A DNA stretch of 64,000 nt from Clostridium aminobutyricum (GTDB lineage: Bacteria; Bacillota; Clostridia; Peptostreptococcales; Anaerovoracaceae). Below, piece by piece: positions 25,675 through 35,400 of this stretch (positions are counted from its first letter, which is position 1; every line of letters starts with the position of its first letter). The stretch is from positions 1,178,001 to 1,242,000 of the forward strand of contig NZ_JAFJZZ010000001.1 of NCBI RefSeq assembly GCF_017255415.1. Reading direction: 5' to 3'. The position numbers and the translations under genes are program-made. The notes beneath the pieces are model-generated. The model made no database searches. It was not told the DNA's origin and saw only the letters and a program-made list of their open reading frames with translations.

Positions 25675-26769
25675 TTATTCAACTACAGTAATCTTAACAA
25701 TCTTTAAACCTAAATCTGCGGCAGATTTCACTTCATCTTTCTGAAGTACGATCTTGCCTGCAGCTAGATCAGCATAAACCGCATCATAGTTGCCCTGAGC
25801 GAATGCTTCAAACTTGGAAGTCTCCATAGGAAGCTGTACCCCATTATCTGCAGCACCAAGAGTTAAGGACTGTCCGCCTGGGAACTTTTCTGCATAGTAC
25901 TGTTCCAATGTGGACTCAACTGCAGCAGAAAGATCCTTCATTGCAGAGGTAATAACGGTTGGAGATTCAGAACTCTGATCTACGTCAACACCGATAACCT
26001 TCTTTCCTGCAGCGGCAGCAGCTGACATGACAGAATTTCCTACAGCACCGCCGGCTGCAAAGATAACTTCCGTACCTTCCGCATACCATGAAGATGCCAG
26101 AGTCTGCGCTTCAGGCGTTGCGTCAAAATTACCTGTATAGTGATATTTTAAATCAATATTTTTAATTTTTAATTCTTTAGCGGCAGCTTCAGCACCTTGA
26201 GCAAATCCGTACCCATAACGAACTACTGCAGGAACAGCCATACCACCCATAAATCCAAGCTTTGTGTAGCCTTCCATAACTGCTGCGTAACCAGCCAAGT
26301 ATCCGGACTGTTCTTCAGCGAACTTAATGCCTACAGCGTTTTCTGCCGTGCGATAAGTTGGATTATCTTTCGCTCCATCATTCGGATAACCGTCAATTAG
26401 AATAAAGTTTACATCTTTGTATAAGTCCTGAGCCTGATAAATAGGTACTTCGAACAAAAATCCAGGAGTAACAACAACTTTTGCTCCACCCTGTACCGCA
26501 AGCTGTATGGCTGCTAGATAAGCATCCGTTGTTTGTTCGGTTGGTTTGTAGTACTTACATGTAACCTTGTTTTTATCTGCATAAGCTACAACACCTTCCC
26601 AAGTCCCCTGGTTAAAGGACTTGTCATCAATTGAGCCAATGTCTGTAATCATTGCGATTTCATAAGTCTTGTTATCTTTTGTGTCCTTAGCAGGTTCGCC
26701 TGAATTGCCACAAGCCGCTAATCCGAGCACTAACACTAAAGTAAGTGAGATTGCTAAAAATTTCTTCAT
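25675..26769 (-). CDS. BMP family substrate-binding lipoprotein
   Basis: A 364-residue extracytoplasmic binding protein of the Bmp/Med/PnrA family, which captures purine nucleosides for the ABC transporter encoded downstream. The signal ends in LGLAACGNSGE, so Cys20 is the lipid site. IAMITDIGSIDDKSFNQGTWEG near residue 37 is the family hallmark, with conserved ligand residues, and DVDQSSESP comes near residue 265. CTCCCTCC on the plus strand (GGAGGGAG on the message) precedes the ATG. No purine riboswitch is visible in the 150 bases upstream. Confidence 0.93.
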   Translation of the reverse strand: MKKFLAISLTLVLVLGLAACGNSGEPAKDTKDNKTYEIAMITDIGSIDDKSFNQGTWEGVVAYADKNKVTCKYYKPTEQTTDAYLAAIQLAVQGGAKVVVTPGFLFEVPIYQAQDLYKDVNFILIDGYPNDGAKDNPTYRTAENAVGIKFAEEQSGYLAGYAAVMEGYTKLGFMGGMAVPAVVRYGYGFAQGAEAAAKELKIKNIDLKYHYTGNFDATPEAQTLASSWYAEGTEVIFAAGGAVGNSVMSAAAAAGKKVIGVDVDQSSESPTVITSAMKDLSAAVESTLEQYYAEKFPGGQSLTLGAADNGVQLPMETSKFEAFAQGNYDAVYADLAAGKIVLQKDEVKSAADLGLKIVKITVVE

Positions 26770-26878
26770 ATATTTTCTCCCTCCTGATACGGTTGATTGA
26801 TTGTATAACGTACATTTATTATAAGTCTTAAAGGCTTATTTTAAAAGTGTTTTTTAGCATAATAAGGAAAAATATCAA

Positions 26879-26903
26879 GCCTCTTATTTCTACAATAAAA
26901 GGC
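26879..26903 (-). terminator. probable terminator after the amidohydrolase gene
   Basis: GCCTTTTATT and AAATAAGAGGC form about ten pairs (one G-U) on the minus strand, 19 bases past the stop of the amidohydrolase gene, followed by TTGATATTTTT. The T run is imperfect. Confidence 0.5.
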
Positions 26904-26921
26904 AGATAACGGGCTTTGTAT

Positions 26922-27746
26922 TTAATCATATAATTCAGGTTTTCTATGCTTTAACAGAGGCAGCTGCTCTCTGATCTCATCTAAATAATCCAAGTCTACT
27001 GTACCGTATACGATGGTCTCTCTGGAATCGGCTTTGGCGCAAAATTCCCCCCACGGATTCACTAAGCAGGAATTTCCGTAAGCCTGGTAGGGCGCCTGCT
27101 GATCTCGAGCCGGAGATACCGCCGCAAAATAGATTTGATTGTCCAAGGCTCTTGCCCTCATGGTGATCTCCCAATGGGCCGGTCCGGTTGTCATATTAAA
27201 AGCAGCAGGCAAAATAACCGCTTTCACACCCGATAACGTCATTTTCCGGAACAGTTCAGGAAACCGTACATCATAACAAATAGCGATTCCGATCTTACAG
27301 TATTCCGTATCAATAATCGTCACCTCCCGACCGGAAGTCAGGATATCCGATTCTTTAAATCGTATACCACCTTTTACATCAATATCAAATAAGTGCGCTT
27401 TTCTATGCTTTCCAATGAGTGCACCGCTTTTATCGAAAGAAAAATTCGTATTATATACGCGTTCTTCCCCATTTTTCAAACGTTCCAGTTCGGGAATACT
27501 TCCCGCCACTAAATATACCTTTAATTCTTTTGACAAAGAAGACATAAAATGCACGGTTTCTCCTGATTCTTCTTCGGCATATTCTTTAAAATACTGAGTG
27601 GCATAAGGGCAGTTCCACATTTCAGGAAGCGCGATTACGTCAGCACCTTTGGAAGCAGCTTCTCGAATCATAGATTCCGCTTTTGCCAAACTTTCTTTCT
27701 TATCAAATGATCCTTTCATCTGACACAAAGCAATTTTAAAATTCAT
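26922..27746 (-). CDS. carbon-nitrogen hydrolase (omega-amidase/nitrilase family)
   Basis: A 274-residue cytoplasmic amidohydrolase. The Glu-Lys-Cys triad can be seen: Glu in VIALPEMWNCPY near residue 43, Lys in GKHRKAHLFD near residue 113, and Cys in IGIAICYDVRFPELF near residue 156. The TGPAHWEITMRARALDNQ region is typical of the Nit2/omega-amidase branch, which removes ammonia from alpha-ketoglutaramate or ketosuccinamate. Substrate choice is inferred from that resemblance. GAGGAGG gives a clear start. Single-gene unit. Confidence 0.87.
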   Translation of the reverse strand: MNFKIALCQMKGSFDKKESLAKAESMIREAASKGADVIALPEMWNCPYATQYFKEYAEEESGETVHFMSSLSKELKVYLVAGSIPELERLKNGEERVYNTNFSFDKSGALIGKHRKAHLFDIDVKGGIRFKESDILTSGREVTIIDTEYCKIGIAICYDVRFPELFRKMTLSGVKAVILPAAFNMTTGPAHWEITMRARALDNQIYFAAVSPARDQQAPYQAYGNSCLVNPWGEFCAKADSRETIVYGTVDLDYLDEIREQLPLLKHRKPELYD

Positions 27747-27814
27747 ATACTATCCTCCTCTGTAATAGGATTTCCATATGGCATATGGATAGTATACCAT
27801 TATTTTGATAAATT

Positions 27815-27856
27815 AAATAGGCAGGAAATATCAGTTTTGATATTTCCTACCTATTT
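27815..27856. terminator. 19-bp hairpin between CAP protein and amidohydrolase genes
   Basis: AAATAGG...ATATCA and TGATAT...CCTATTT pair over about 19 bases with one mismatch and a 4-base loop. Two smaller hairpins lie between it and the CAP gene stop (CAGTGTTTTT/AACACTG near 27860-27885 and AATCAC/GTGATT near 27904-27926). Together they should end transcripts of the CAP gene. Confidence 0.6.
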
Positions 27857-27945
27857 TACAGTGTTTCAGTTAAAAACACTGAAGGGGTAACTTATTAAAC
27901 ATGGAATCACTTTTACTATGTGATTTAAAAAATGAGCTTATCTCA

Positions 27946-28851
27946 TTAGTTTGTAAATTCTTGAACCCAATAAGTAGTTCCATTGCTACCTTTTACATAG
28001 CCTACGCCAATTTTACCGTATTTGGAATTTAAAATGTTTGCTTTATGTCCGGAAGAGTTCATCCATGCATCCATAACACTCTGAGGTGTCTGCTGTCCCA
28101 TCGCAATATTTTCTCCCGCAGTCGTATATGAAATACCGAACTGCTTCATCATATCAAATGGTGAACCATAAGTTGGTGAAGTGTGTGAGAAATAATTGTT
28201 AGTCAGCATATCCTGAGCCTTTGCTTCTGCTGCCTTTGATAATTCAGTGCTTAATGTCAATGGAGCTAACCCGGCTGCAGCTCTTTCCTGATTTACAATA
28301 TTCGCAACCTGTTGTTCATATGAACCGATTCCTGCAGTATCCGAAGTGCTAGTGTTTGTATTATTATTTGTTGTAGTGTTGTCCTTCGTTGGAGTAGTAG
28401 TGTCCTTCGTTGGAGTAGTAGTGTCCTTTGTTGGAGTAGTAGTATCCTTCGTTGGAGTCTGCTGATTTGTTTTTGTTTGATTAGCAGTCAACGGGCAATT
28501 GGTACTCTTGCCTGTGTTTTTTGTTGTAGCATCCTTTGCATTTAAAGTAATCTTTCCAGATGTGCTTTTTAGGTTTGATAGATTCTTTAGAAGAACCTGC
28601 TGGCAATCGTTGCTCTGTGCAGCATCTACAGCTGTAGTGTTTAGATTGCATAATGATTGAAGATTTGAACAATTTAGCTTAATACAATTGTTGTTTGATA
28701 GGCAGCTGCTTAAATCTTTAACCACCGTTTGTTGGTTCAATGGAACCGAGACATTGCCTCCGCAACTTGTCCCTGCAAATGCTTGAGCCGGTGCTGCAGC
28801 CATAAGCAGTAGTGATAACGTTAACGTAGTTTTGACAAAGTTCTTTTTCAT
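27946..28851 (-). CDS. secreted CAP-domain protein with threonine-rich repeats
   Basis: A 301-residue secreted protein. The start chosen (MKKNFVKTT) follows AAGGAGG; 31 upstream codons have none. A signal peptide ends near AQAFAG. Residues about 30-140 are Cys/Asn-rich, then comes a linker of TPTKDTT repeats, then a CAP (SCP/PR1-like) domain of about 120 residues with VNQERAAAGLAPL, ENIAMG and SSGHKANILNSKYGKIGVGY. Such domains in Clostridia and Bacillus (YkwD-like) are secreted and of unclear activity. It is flanked by terminators and appears to be transcribed alone. Confidence 0.88.
   Translation of the reverse strand: MKKNFVKTTLTLSLLLMAAAPAQAFAGTSCGGNVSVPLNQQTVVKDLSSCLSNNNCIKLNCSNLQSLCNLNTTAVDAAQSNDCQQVLLKNLSNLKSTSGKITLNAKDATTKNTGKSTNCPLTANQTKTNQQTPTKDTTTPTKDTTTPTKDTTTPTKDNTTTNNNTNTSTSDTAGIGSYEQQVANIVNQERAAAGLAPLTLSTELSKAAEAKAQDMLTNNYFSHTSPTYGSPFDMMKQFGISYTTAGENIAMGQQTPQSVMDAWMNSSGHKANILNSKYGKIGVGYVKGSNGTTYWVQEFTN
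28381..28464. repeat. 21-bp tandem repeat inside the CAP gene
   Basis: Four units of 21 bp (28381, 28402, 28423, 28444) with only a few changes encode the heptad TPTKDTT. The array is in frame, so gain or loss of a unit changes linker length by seven residues without a frameshift. Confidence 0.85.
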
Positions 28852-28983
28852 AACTATTGTCCTCCTTTTCCACTTATTCCAAAAATCAGGGTAATTTTGT
28901 CTTGCGTTTACCCATATGAGAAGTATAGTGCCAGTTGTCCCCAAAAATCATTATATAAAATTTACCAATAAAAAAGCAGGGTA

Positions 28984-29622
28984 TCATTTTACCCTGCCGC
29001 TATTTCTTATAATATTAGCCAAATTATGTGTAATTATAGCGGTTAAGCCCCATATTACCCAATTTTCGTATTGATAAATTGGGATTTGAGATTTCCCTTT
29101 TCTCCAATTATATCCATTGTTAACTTTTAACATTTCAAAGGGGAAATCCTCCCTAATATCAGGCAGTACATCCATTTTATAGATATATGGTTCATTTTCG
29201 AGAAAGAATTCCAACGGTACATAAAAGATTTCTTGTACTTCATCTTTGCTGAATTTTGATTCATCAATACGCTCATAAGGGATCGTTCCTAAGAATGGAT
29301 ACATGGTAAAATTACTATACGTATATAAAACATCCAGTTCCGAAATGATTTTGATATCCTTTCTTTTCAGGCCTAATTCTTCACAAGTCTCGCGAATGGC
29401 ACACTGTTTTTTTGTTTCCCCTTTTTCTACGGCACCGCCCGGAAAGCATACCTCACCCGGCTGTCTTCTTAATCCCGCCGACCTTACTTCGTAGAGAAGA
29501 AATAGATCCCCGTCCTTTTCTACAAGGGGAGCCATCACAGAAAAATAGGAATAATCACCCCAAACTCCCGCTTTTCTTTCTTGAAATATTTGTTCGATTT
29601 CTTGTAATTGCAATTTTTCCAC
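28984..29622 (-). CDS. NUDIX hydrolase, CoA pyrophosphatase-like
   Basis: A 212-residue NUDIX enzyme that should cleave a nucleoside-diphosphate derivative. The NUDIX box is complete: GGAVEKGETKKQCAIRETCEEL near residues 61-82. The preceding LRRQPGEVCFPGG matches the UPF0035/CoA pyrophosphatase signature, so coenzyme A or its derivatives is the probable substrate. The start is a GTG with AAGGAG eight bases upstream. The C-terminus (NWVIWGLTAIITHNLANII) is the usual end of that subfamily. Confidence 0.88.
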   Translation of the reverse strand: MEKLQLQEIEQIFQERKAGVWGDYSYFSVMAPLVEKDGDLFLLYEVRSAGLRRQPGEVCFPGGAVEKGETKKQCAIRETCEELGLKRKDIKIISELDVLYTYSNFTMYPFLGTIPYERIDESKFSKDEVQEIFYVPLEFFLENEPYIYKMDVLPDIREDFPFEMLKVNNGYNWRKGKSQIPIYQYENWVIWGLTAIITHNLANIIRNSGRVK

Positions 29623-29657
29623 GTTCTATCTCCTTATATAAAGAAATCAATTCTGTT

Positions 29658-30554
29658 CTATCCTTCATTCACCTGTAACGCTTCTTCTCTCTTTTTATTT
29701 CTAATATTAAGATAAGAAGCAATTAAGATCAGAAAAATCCCTACATATGTATTCCACAATATTTTATCGCCCAAAAGAATAACTGCTATAAAAGGCGATA
29801 TAGCCGGTTTAATAAAGAATGCGATGGACCCTGTGGTTGCATCTGAATTTTTAATGGCTGCAAAATAGAAATAATAGCCCATTCCGGTCACGAAAATACT
29901 GATATACAGAACCATTAAGAAATGGTCGGCAACTCCGGCAATAATAGGTTTTCCCATTATGATCATAATCACCAATAAAACAAGGGATCCAAAAATAAAA
30001 CTGATGCTCGTCTGAGCCATAATGCCGATCTTTTTTACACTGATTTTTCCTGCTACGGTATATAGTCCAAATGTTACGGCCGCCAATATCATCATAAGGA
30101 TTCCAAAAGGAGTATTCCCTTCCTGCAAACTCCAAGGCCGAATCATGAAGACAATGCCCAGTAATCCGAAGATCAATACGACCAGTTTATTCCGGTTAAA
30201 ATGTTCATTTGCCATAAAGTGAGCAAATATGATAGTAAACAAAGGATTCGCCGAAATAAGCACAGAAGCCGTAGATGCATTGGAATGCATCACGCCGAAT
30301 TGGAAGAACAACATGCTGACAGGGATGCAGAGGATGCCTACGTATAGTAAATACCCCAAATCCTTTAAATCTAACTTGGTATCGTTCTTTTTCATCTCAT
30401 TTATAGCAAAAGGAAGCAGCAGGAGTCCTCCGATCATAAATCTCAGAAAGGTCAGCTGGAAGGAGTCCATGTTTCCTCCTGCAAGTTTTAAAGCAACTTC
30501 CATGGTGCCAAACAAAAATGCCGTTAAAAAAATATAAACTGCTACTTTCTTCAT
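29658..30554 (-). CDS. DMT superfamily (EamA) transporter
   Basis: A 298-residue membrane protein with ten predicted helices in two EamA repeats. The first begins with AVYIFLTAFLFGTMEVALKL and has FLRFMIGGLLLLPF; the second has TFGLYTVAGKI and ends with GIFLILIASYLNI. Substrates for this family include amino acids and metabolites and cannot be named here. A second EamA protein lies at 38927-39838 but is only distantly similar. Confidence 0.88.
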   Translation of the reverse strand: MKKVAVYIFLTAFLFGTMEVALKLAGGNMDSFQLTFLRFMIGGLLLLPFAINEMKKNDTKLDLKDLGYLLYVGILCIPVSMLFFQFGVMHSNASTASVLISANPLFTIIFAHFMANEHFNRNKLVVLIFGLLGIVFMIRPWSLQEGNTPFGILMMILAAVTFGLYTVAGKISVKKIGIMAQTSISFIFGSLVLLVIMIIMGKPIIAGVADHFLMVLYISIFVTGMGYYFYFAAIKNSDATTGSIAFFIKPAISPFIAVILLGDKILWNTYVGIFLILIASYLNIRNKKREEALQVNEG

Positions 30555-30643
30555 GTTCTTATTCCCTCTTTTTTAATTTCTATCCTGTATGCTCTGTATT
30601 ACCATTTGTCAGAAAAATCACAATACACAGCCTACACTTGAAA

Positions 30644-30668
30644 AGCGACGGTGTGAAGCACCGCCGCT
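30644..30668. terminator. bidirectional intrinsic terminator
   Basis: AGCGACGGTG and CACCGCCGCT form a 10-bp stem with a short loop. T runs follow on both strands, TTTTTTTT on the plus strand and TTTTC on the minus strand. It lies just past the stop of the small P-loop gene. Confidence 0.8.
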
Positions 30669-30695
30669 TTTTTTTCATATGTAAAAGTCAATCTA

Positions 30696-31118
30696 TTAAT
30701 TTAATGTTTCAAACTGATCAAAATCTACACCTTTTAATTCTTCTTTTTCAGCACTTAAGCTGACAATAAACTCAATATTGTATTTCTTTGAGATTCTATC
30801 CAATCTTTTAATAAACTCCGGAATGTTCTCTTCGCTGATATCTGCATGCTTTAGAATACTGTCAATGAAAACTGTCTCAATATCATGGTCAGCACTTATA
30901 ATTCCATACAGGAACCCAATGTATTCATCGCTATTTGTAATGTGTTCAAATTCCTCCATACATACAACTCTAATTCTATACTTTAAGTCATACATCAATC
31001 GTTGATTTTTATTGATAAAAATCACACTACCATTGCTTTGTTCCACTTTTTCATTGGCCATGTCAATCATTGACTTTGTTTTGCCTGCACCCTTTTTACC
31101 GATTAATAACTTAACCAT
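30696..31118 (-). CDS. small P-loop NTPase-like protein of unknown function
   Basis: A 140-residue protein. Walker A is IGKKGAGKTKSM at residues 6-17 and a Walker B-like strand reads ETVFIDSIL near residue 85. The rest is mixed alpha/beta with EFIVSLSAEKEEL near the end. The size is that of a bare nucleotide-binding core without added domains. GAGGAGG precedes the ATG. It stands alone between rlmN and a DMT transporter. I recognise the fold, not a function. Confidence 0.7.
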   Translation of the reverse strand: MVKLLIGKKGAGKTKSMIDMANEKVEQSNGSVIFINKNQRLMYDLKYRIRVVCMEEFEHITNSDEYIGFLYGIISADHDIETVFIDSILKHADISEENIPEFIKRLDRISKKYNIEFIVSLSAEKEELKGVDFDQFETLN

Positions 31119-31326
31119 CGTAACCGCCTCCTCTTTCCGCTATGCAATATCTGCATCCTCTAGAACTTAGATTATGACATAGTCTATATATAGGCTATGT
31201 TTCGATAAACTCTAAAGCCGTTTACATATGAACTAAAGAGTTCATCAGTGGAGCTTATTATTATAGTTCGTTTTTGTCATTATACACTATTAGTCACGCT
31301 TAATCAAGCTAAATCATTGTCATTTC

Positions 31327-32367
31327 CTACAAGGAATCCTCGGAATTTGTCAGTCGCAATTGCCCGCAAGCTGCGTTAATGTCGCTGCCTAATTCCCGCC
31401 TTACAGTAGTCGGTATGCCAAGCTGTTCCAGCCTGTCTTTAAACAGCTGGGCTTCTTTTCTTGAAGATCCTTTCAATCCCGTTTCCTGTACGTTGTTTAA
31501 CGGGATCAAATTGACATGGCAAAGCATGCCTTTCAACATTTTTGCCAGTTCTTCCGCATGTTTGGATTGGTCGTTGACACCGGAGACCAGTGCATATTCA
31601 AAGGTGACTCTTCTCCCTGTTTTCTTCGTGTAATCGCGGCAAGCCTCCAATAACATGGAAGTATTATAGGTTTTATTGACCGGCATGGTTTGATTTCTGA
31701 TTTCATCATTCGGTGCATGCAACGAAATCGCTAGATTAACCTGTGGGAAATCCGCGGCAAAATCAGCGATCTTCGGTAAGATTCCACAGGTGGAAACCGT
31801 GATATTGCGCATTCCTATATTTAGTCCTTCTTTGCTGTTTACCAAATAAATAAACTTCGATAAATTTTCGTAATTGTCAAAAGGCTCCCCAGTTCCCATC
31901 ACGACGATATGGCTGATTTTTTCGCCTGTATCCCGCTGCACGCAAAGAATCTGGTCCATAATTTCTCCCGCTGTCAGATTTCTCTTTAGTCCTCCTATAG
32001 TCGATGCGCAGAACTCACAGCCCATTCGGCATCCGGCTTGAGAAGAAAGACAAATCGAATTGCCGAATTTATATTTCATAAACACGCTTTCGATTTTATT
32101 TCCATCTTGCAGCCCAAATAAATACTTTTTGGTCTCATCCGTTTTGGAATGCTGTACCTGCAATAACTCCAAGCATTCGATGGTTGCAGATTCCTCCAGT
32201 TTCTCCCGTAGTCCTTTGGACAAATCCGTCATGTCTTGAAAACTGCAAACACCCCGATAAATCCACTGATAGATTTGCTTGGCTCTGAATTTCTTTTCAC
32301 CAAGGCTTTCCAAATAGTTTTCCAGTTCCTTTAAGGTACAATTTTTTAAATTCGTTTTATTTGTCAT
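31327..32367 (-). CDS. rlmN: 23S rRNA (adenine-2503-C2)-methyltransferase
   Basis: A radical SAM methylase that modifies A2503 of 23S rRNA and A37 of some tRNAs. The cluster motif CRMGCEFCAS is near residue 113, followed by GGLKRNLTAGEI. The two working cysteines are in VSTCGI and near the C-terminus (NAACGQL, residue about 336). I chose the ATG at 32367 (MTNKTNLKN), which has GGAG six bases upstream; an ATG four codons earlier has none. At 346 residues the length is normal. It lies 73 bases downstream of ileS on the same strand. Confidence 0.95.
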   Translation of the reverse strand: MTNKTNLKNCTLKELENYLESLGEKKFRAKQIYQWIYRGVCSFQDMTDLSKGLREKLEESATIECLELLQVQHSKTDETKKYLFGLQDGNKIESVFMKYKFGNSICLSSQAGCRMGCEFCASTIGGLKRNLTAGEIMDQILCVQRDTGEKISHIVVMGTGEPFDNYENLSKFIYLVNSKEGLNIGMRNITVSTCGILPKIADFAADFPQVNLAISLHAPNDEIRNQTMPVNKTYNTSMLLEACRDYTKKTGRRVTFEYALVSGVNDQSKHAEELAKMLKGMLCHVNLIPLNNVQETGLKGSSRKEAQLFKDRLEQLGIPTTVRRELGSDINAACGQLRLTNSEDSL

Positions 32368-32393
32368 TTCATTCTCCATCGATTAAACGTATA

Positions 32394-32434
32394 AAGCATG
32401 GTCCCTTTCACTGATCGCCAAAAGAACCATGCTT
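32394..32434. terminator. hairpin after ileS
   Basis: AAGCATGGT and ACCATGCTT form a 9-bp stem with a long loop just after the ileS stop. A T run follows only on the plus strand, so its strength as an ileS terminator is doubtful and some read-through into rlmN is possible. Confidence 0.4.
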
Positions 32435-32440
32435 CGTTTT

Positions 32441-35400
32441 TTAGATTTTTTCTACATCTATACCTGTTTTATGACCGTTTAAATCATATTCTGTTAAGCC
32501 GTCTTTTTCTGCCAGCTCTACCGCTAAGGTTTCGCTCATGATGTAATCTTTATGAGCAGATACCGCTGTTTGAACCGCATCATCGGCACTGATATAGATT
32601 CGGATATTGTCCATCATTTCAAAGTCTTTCTGTTTTCTAAGCTGCTGAACCTTTGAAATCAACTCTCTTGCCAGACCTTCATCAATTAATTCCTGATTGA
32701 TGGTCGTGTCTAAAATAGTAAAGATGTTATTTTCCATCGCTACGGAGAAGCCCTCTTTCGCACTGATTTTAATCTCTACCAAATCCTTTGTTACCGTGAA
32801 ATCTTCACCGTCCAGTTTAATGACAGCTTCTCCCGCAGATTCTAGCTTAGCAACCAATTCTGCCGGATTCTCCTGTGCCAGAGCACCACCGAACGCTTTG
32901 ATCTTACCGCCCAATATCGGACCTGCCACCTTAAAGTTTGGTTTTAAGCTATAATCCATGAACTTCTCTAAAGCGGTTTCAAAGACAACCTTCTTTACGT
33001 TCAGTTCTTCCATGATTAACGGCGTTAAATCTCCGATTAGTGCCTCATATTTACCATCCACAAGGATCTCGCTAAGGGGCTGTCTTACCTTTAGCTTTTC
33101 CTTTTCTCTTGTTCCTCTTCCGAGAGCTACCAAGGTTCTTACAAGATCCATTCTTTCCTCTACATTTCTGTCTATCAACGCTTCATTTGCGTTCGGGAAG
33201 AATGAAATATGAACGGATTCTTTTCCGGTAAGCTTTGTATAAATTTCGTCTGCAATAAATGGTGCAAACGGTGCGATAAGCTGTGAAACGCCAACCAATA
33301 CTTCATACGTCGTAGCGTATACACTTTTCTTATCTTCTGTCATCTCGTCGCCCCAGAATCTTCTTCTGGCACGTCGGATATACCAATTGGATAAATCTTC
33401 GGATACAAAATCCTGAATCTTTCGAACCGTCTTCATATGGTCATAGCGATTCATTTCTTCCGTCACATCCAGCACTAATTGATTGTATTTAGAAATAATC
33501 CATCGGTCGAGTTCCGGTCTCTTTGCATAGTCCACCGTCAATTCACTAGGATTGATTTGGTCTTGATTGGAATATAATACAAAGAAGTTATATACGTTTT
33601 TCAATGTTCCAAAGAATTTACTTACAACCTCGATCAGACCATCCTCGTCAAACTTTGTAGGCGACCAAGCCGGCGACACATAAAGCAGGTACCATCTGGT
33701 CGCATCCGCACCATATTTATCAAACAGGGCAAAAGGATCGACTGTATTTCCTTTGGACTTACTCATTTTCTTTCCTTCTTTATCAAGGATCAGGTCATTT
33801 ACCAGTACATTTCTGTAAGGTGCCTTTCCCTTAATGAACGTAGAAATCGCAAGTAAGGAGTAGAACCAGCCTCTGGTCTGATCAATTCCTTCACAGATAA
33901 AGTCTGCCGGAAATAACTCCGTATCAAACTTTTCTTTATTTTCAAACGGATAATGGTGCTGTGCAAACGGCATCGCTCCTGAGTCAAACCAGCAGTCCAT
34001 TACTTCAGGAATTCTTGACATGGTCTTTCCGCAATGCGGACAAGTCAAATGCACATCATCTACATAAGGTCTGTGCAACTCTATTTCCATGGTAATATCT
34101 TCTTGCGCCTTTTCAACCAGCTCTTTTCTGCTGCCGATGCACTCCAGGTGACCGCATTCGCATCGCCAAATAGGAATTGGCGTACCCCAATACCGATTTC
34201 TGGAAATTGCCCAGTCATTTACATTCTCAAGCCAGTTTCCAAATCTCTTTTCCCCTACAAAATCAGGGAACCAATTCACGGTCTTATTATTCTCAACTAG
34301 CTCGTCCTTCAATTTAGTCATTTGAATATACCAGCTTGGCTTTGCATAATAAATCAACGGAGTACTGCATCTCCAGCAATGCGGATAGTTATGCTCCATC
34401 TTTTCCTTTGCAAAAATCTTGTCTTCAGCGGCAAGCCACTTAATAATATCAATGTCCAATCCGTCTTCCATGACGAAACGTCCAGCCCAAGGGGTCTCCG
34501 TATATTTGCCCTGTTCATCCACCGGATTGATAACCGGAAGATTATATCTCCTGCCGGTCTGATAGTCATCTTCACCAAATGCAGGCGCAGTATGAACGAT
34601 ACCGGTACCATCTTCGATGGTTACATAATCTGCACAAGTTACGAAAAATGCTTTTTTGTCCGGCTGAATAAACGGCATTAATTGTTCGTATTCAAGGAAC
34701 TCAAGAGATTTGCCCTTCATTTCTTCCAGAACGTCATACGTTTCTGCACCTAAAACCTTATCTGCAAGAGACTTTGCCAGATAAAAGACGCTGCCTGCTT
34801 CCGAGACATCCTCATGCATCTTAACCTTCACATAATCTACATTCGGTCCTACTGTCAATGCAACGTTGGAGGCCAAAGTCCAAGGAGTAGTAGTCCATGC
34901 AAGAAAATACTCATTTGCATCTACTCTCTTAAACTTAGCGGTAATCGTCGCAACTTTTACTTCTTTATAGCCTTGAGCTACTTCATGAGAAGCCAGTCCG
35001 GTTCCGCAGCGCGGGCAATAAGGCAAAATCTTATGGCCTTCATAAATCATACCGGCTTTAAAGAACTCTCTTAAAATCCACCATCCGGTTTCGATAAAAT
35101 TATTGTCCAGCGTAATATAAGGATGATCTAAATCGATCAGATATCCCATTCTTTCCGTCATCTCTCTCCACATACCTTCGTACGTGAATACGGATTCTCT
35201 GCACTTTTCGTTAAACTCTTTGATACCATATTTTTCAATATCTTGCTTTCCTGACATATGAAGCTGCTTTTCTACTTCAATTTCAACAGGAAGTCCGTGC
35301 GTATCCCATCCGGCCTTTCTTTTTACGGCATAGCCCTGCATGGTTTTGTAACGGCAAACAGAATCCTTTAACGTTCTGGCAATAACATGATGTATTCCGG

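Noticed and set aside
26770-26921. Purine riboswitch upstream of the BMP lipoprotein
   Set aside because: No three-stem purine aptamer core with the usual loop pair was visible in the 150 bases before the gene.
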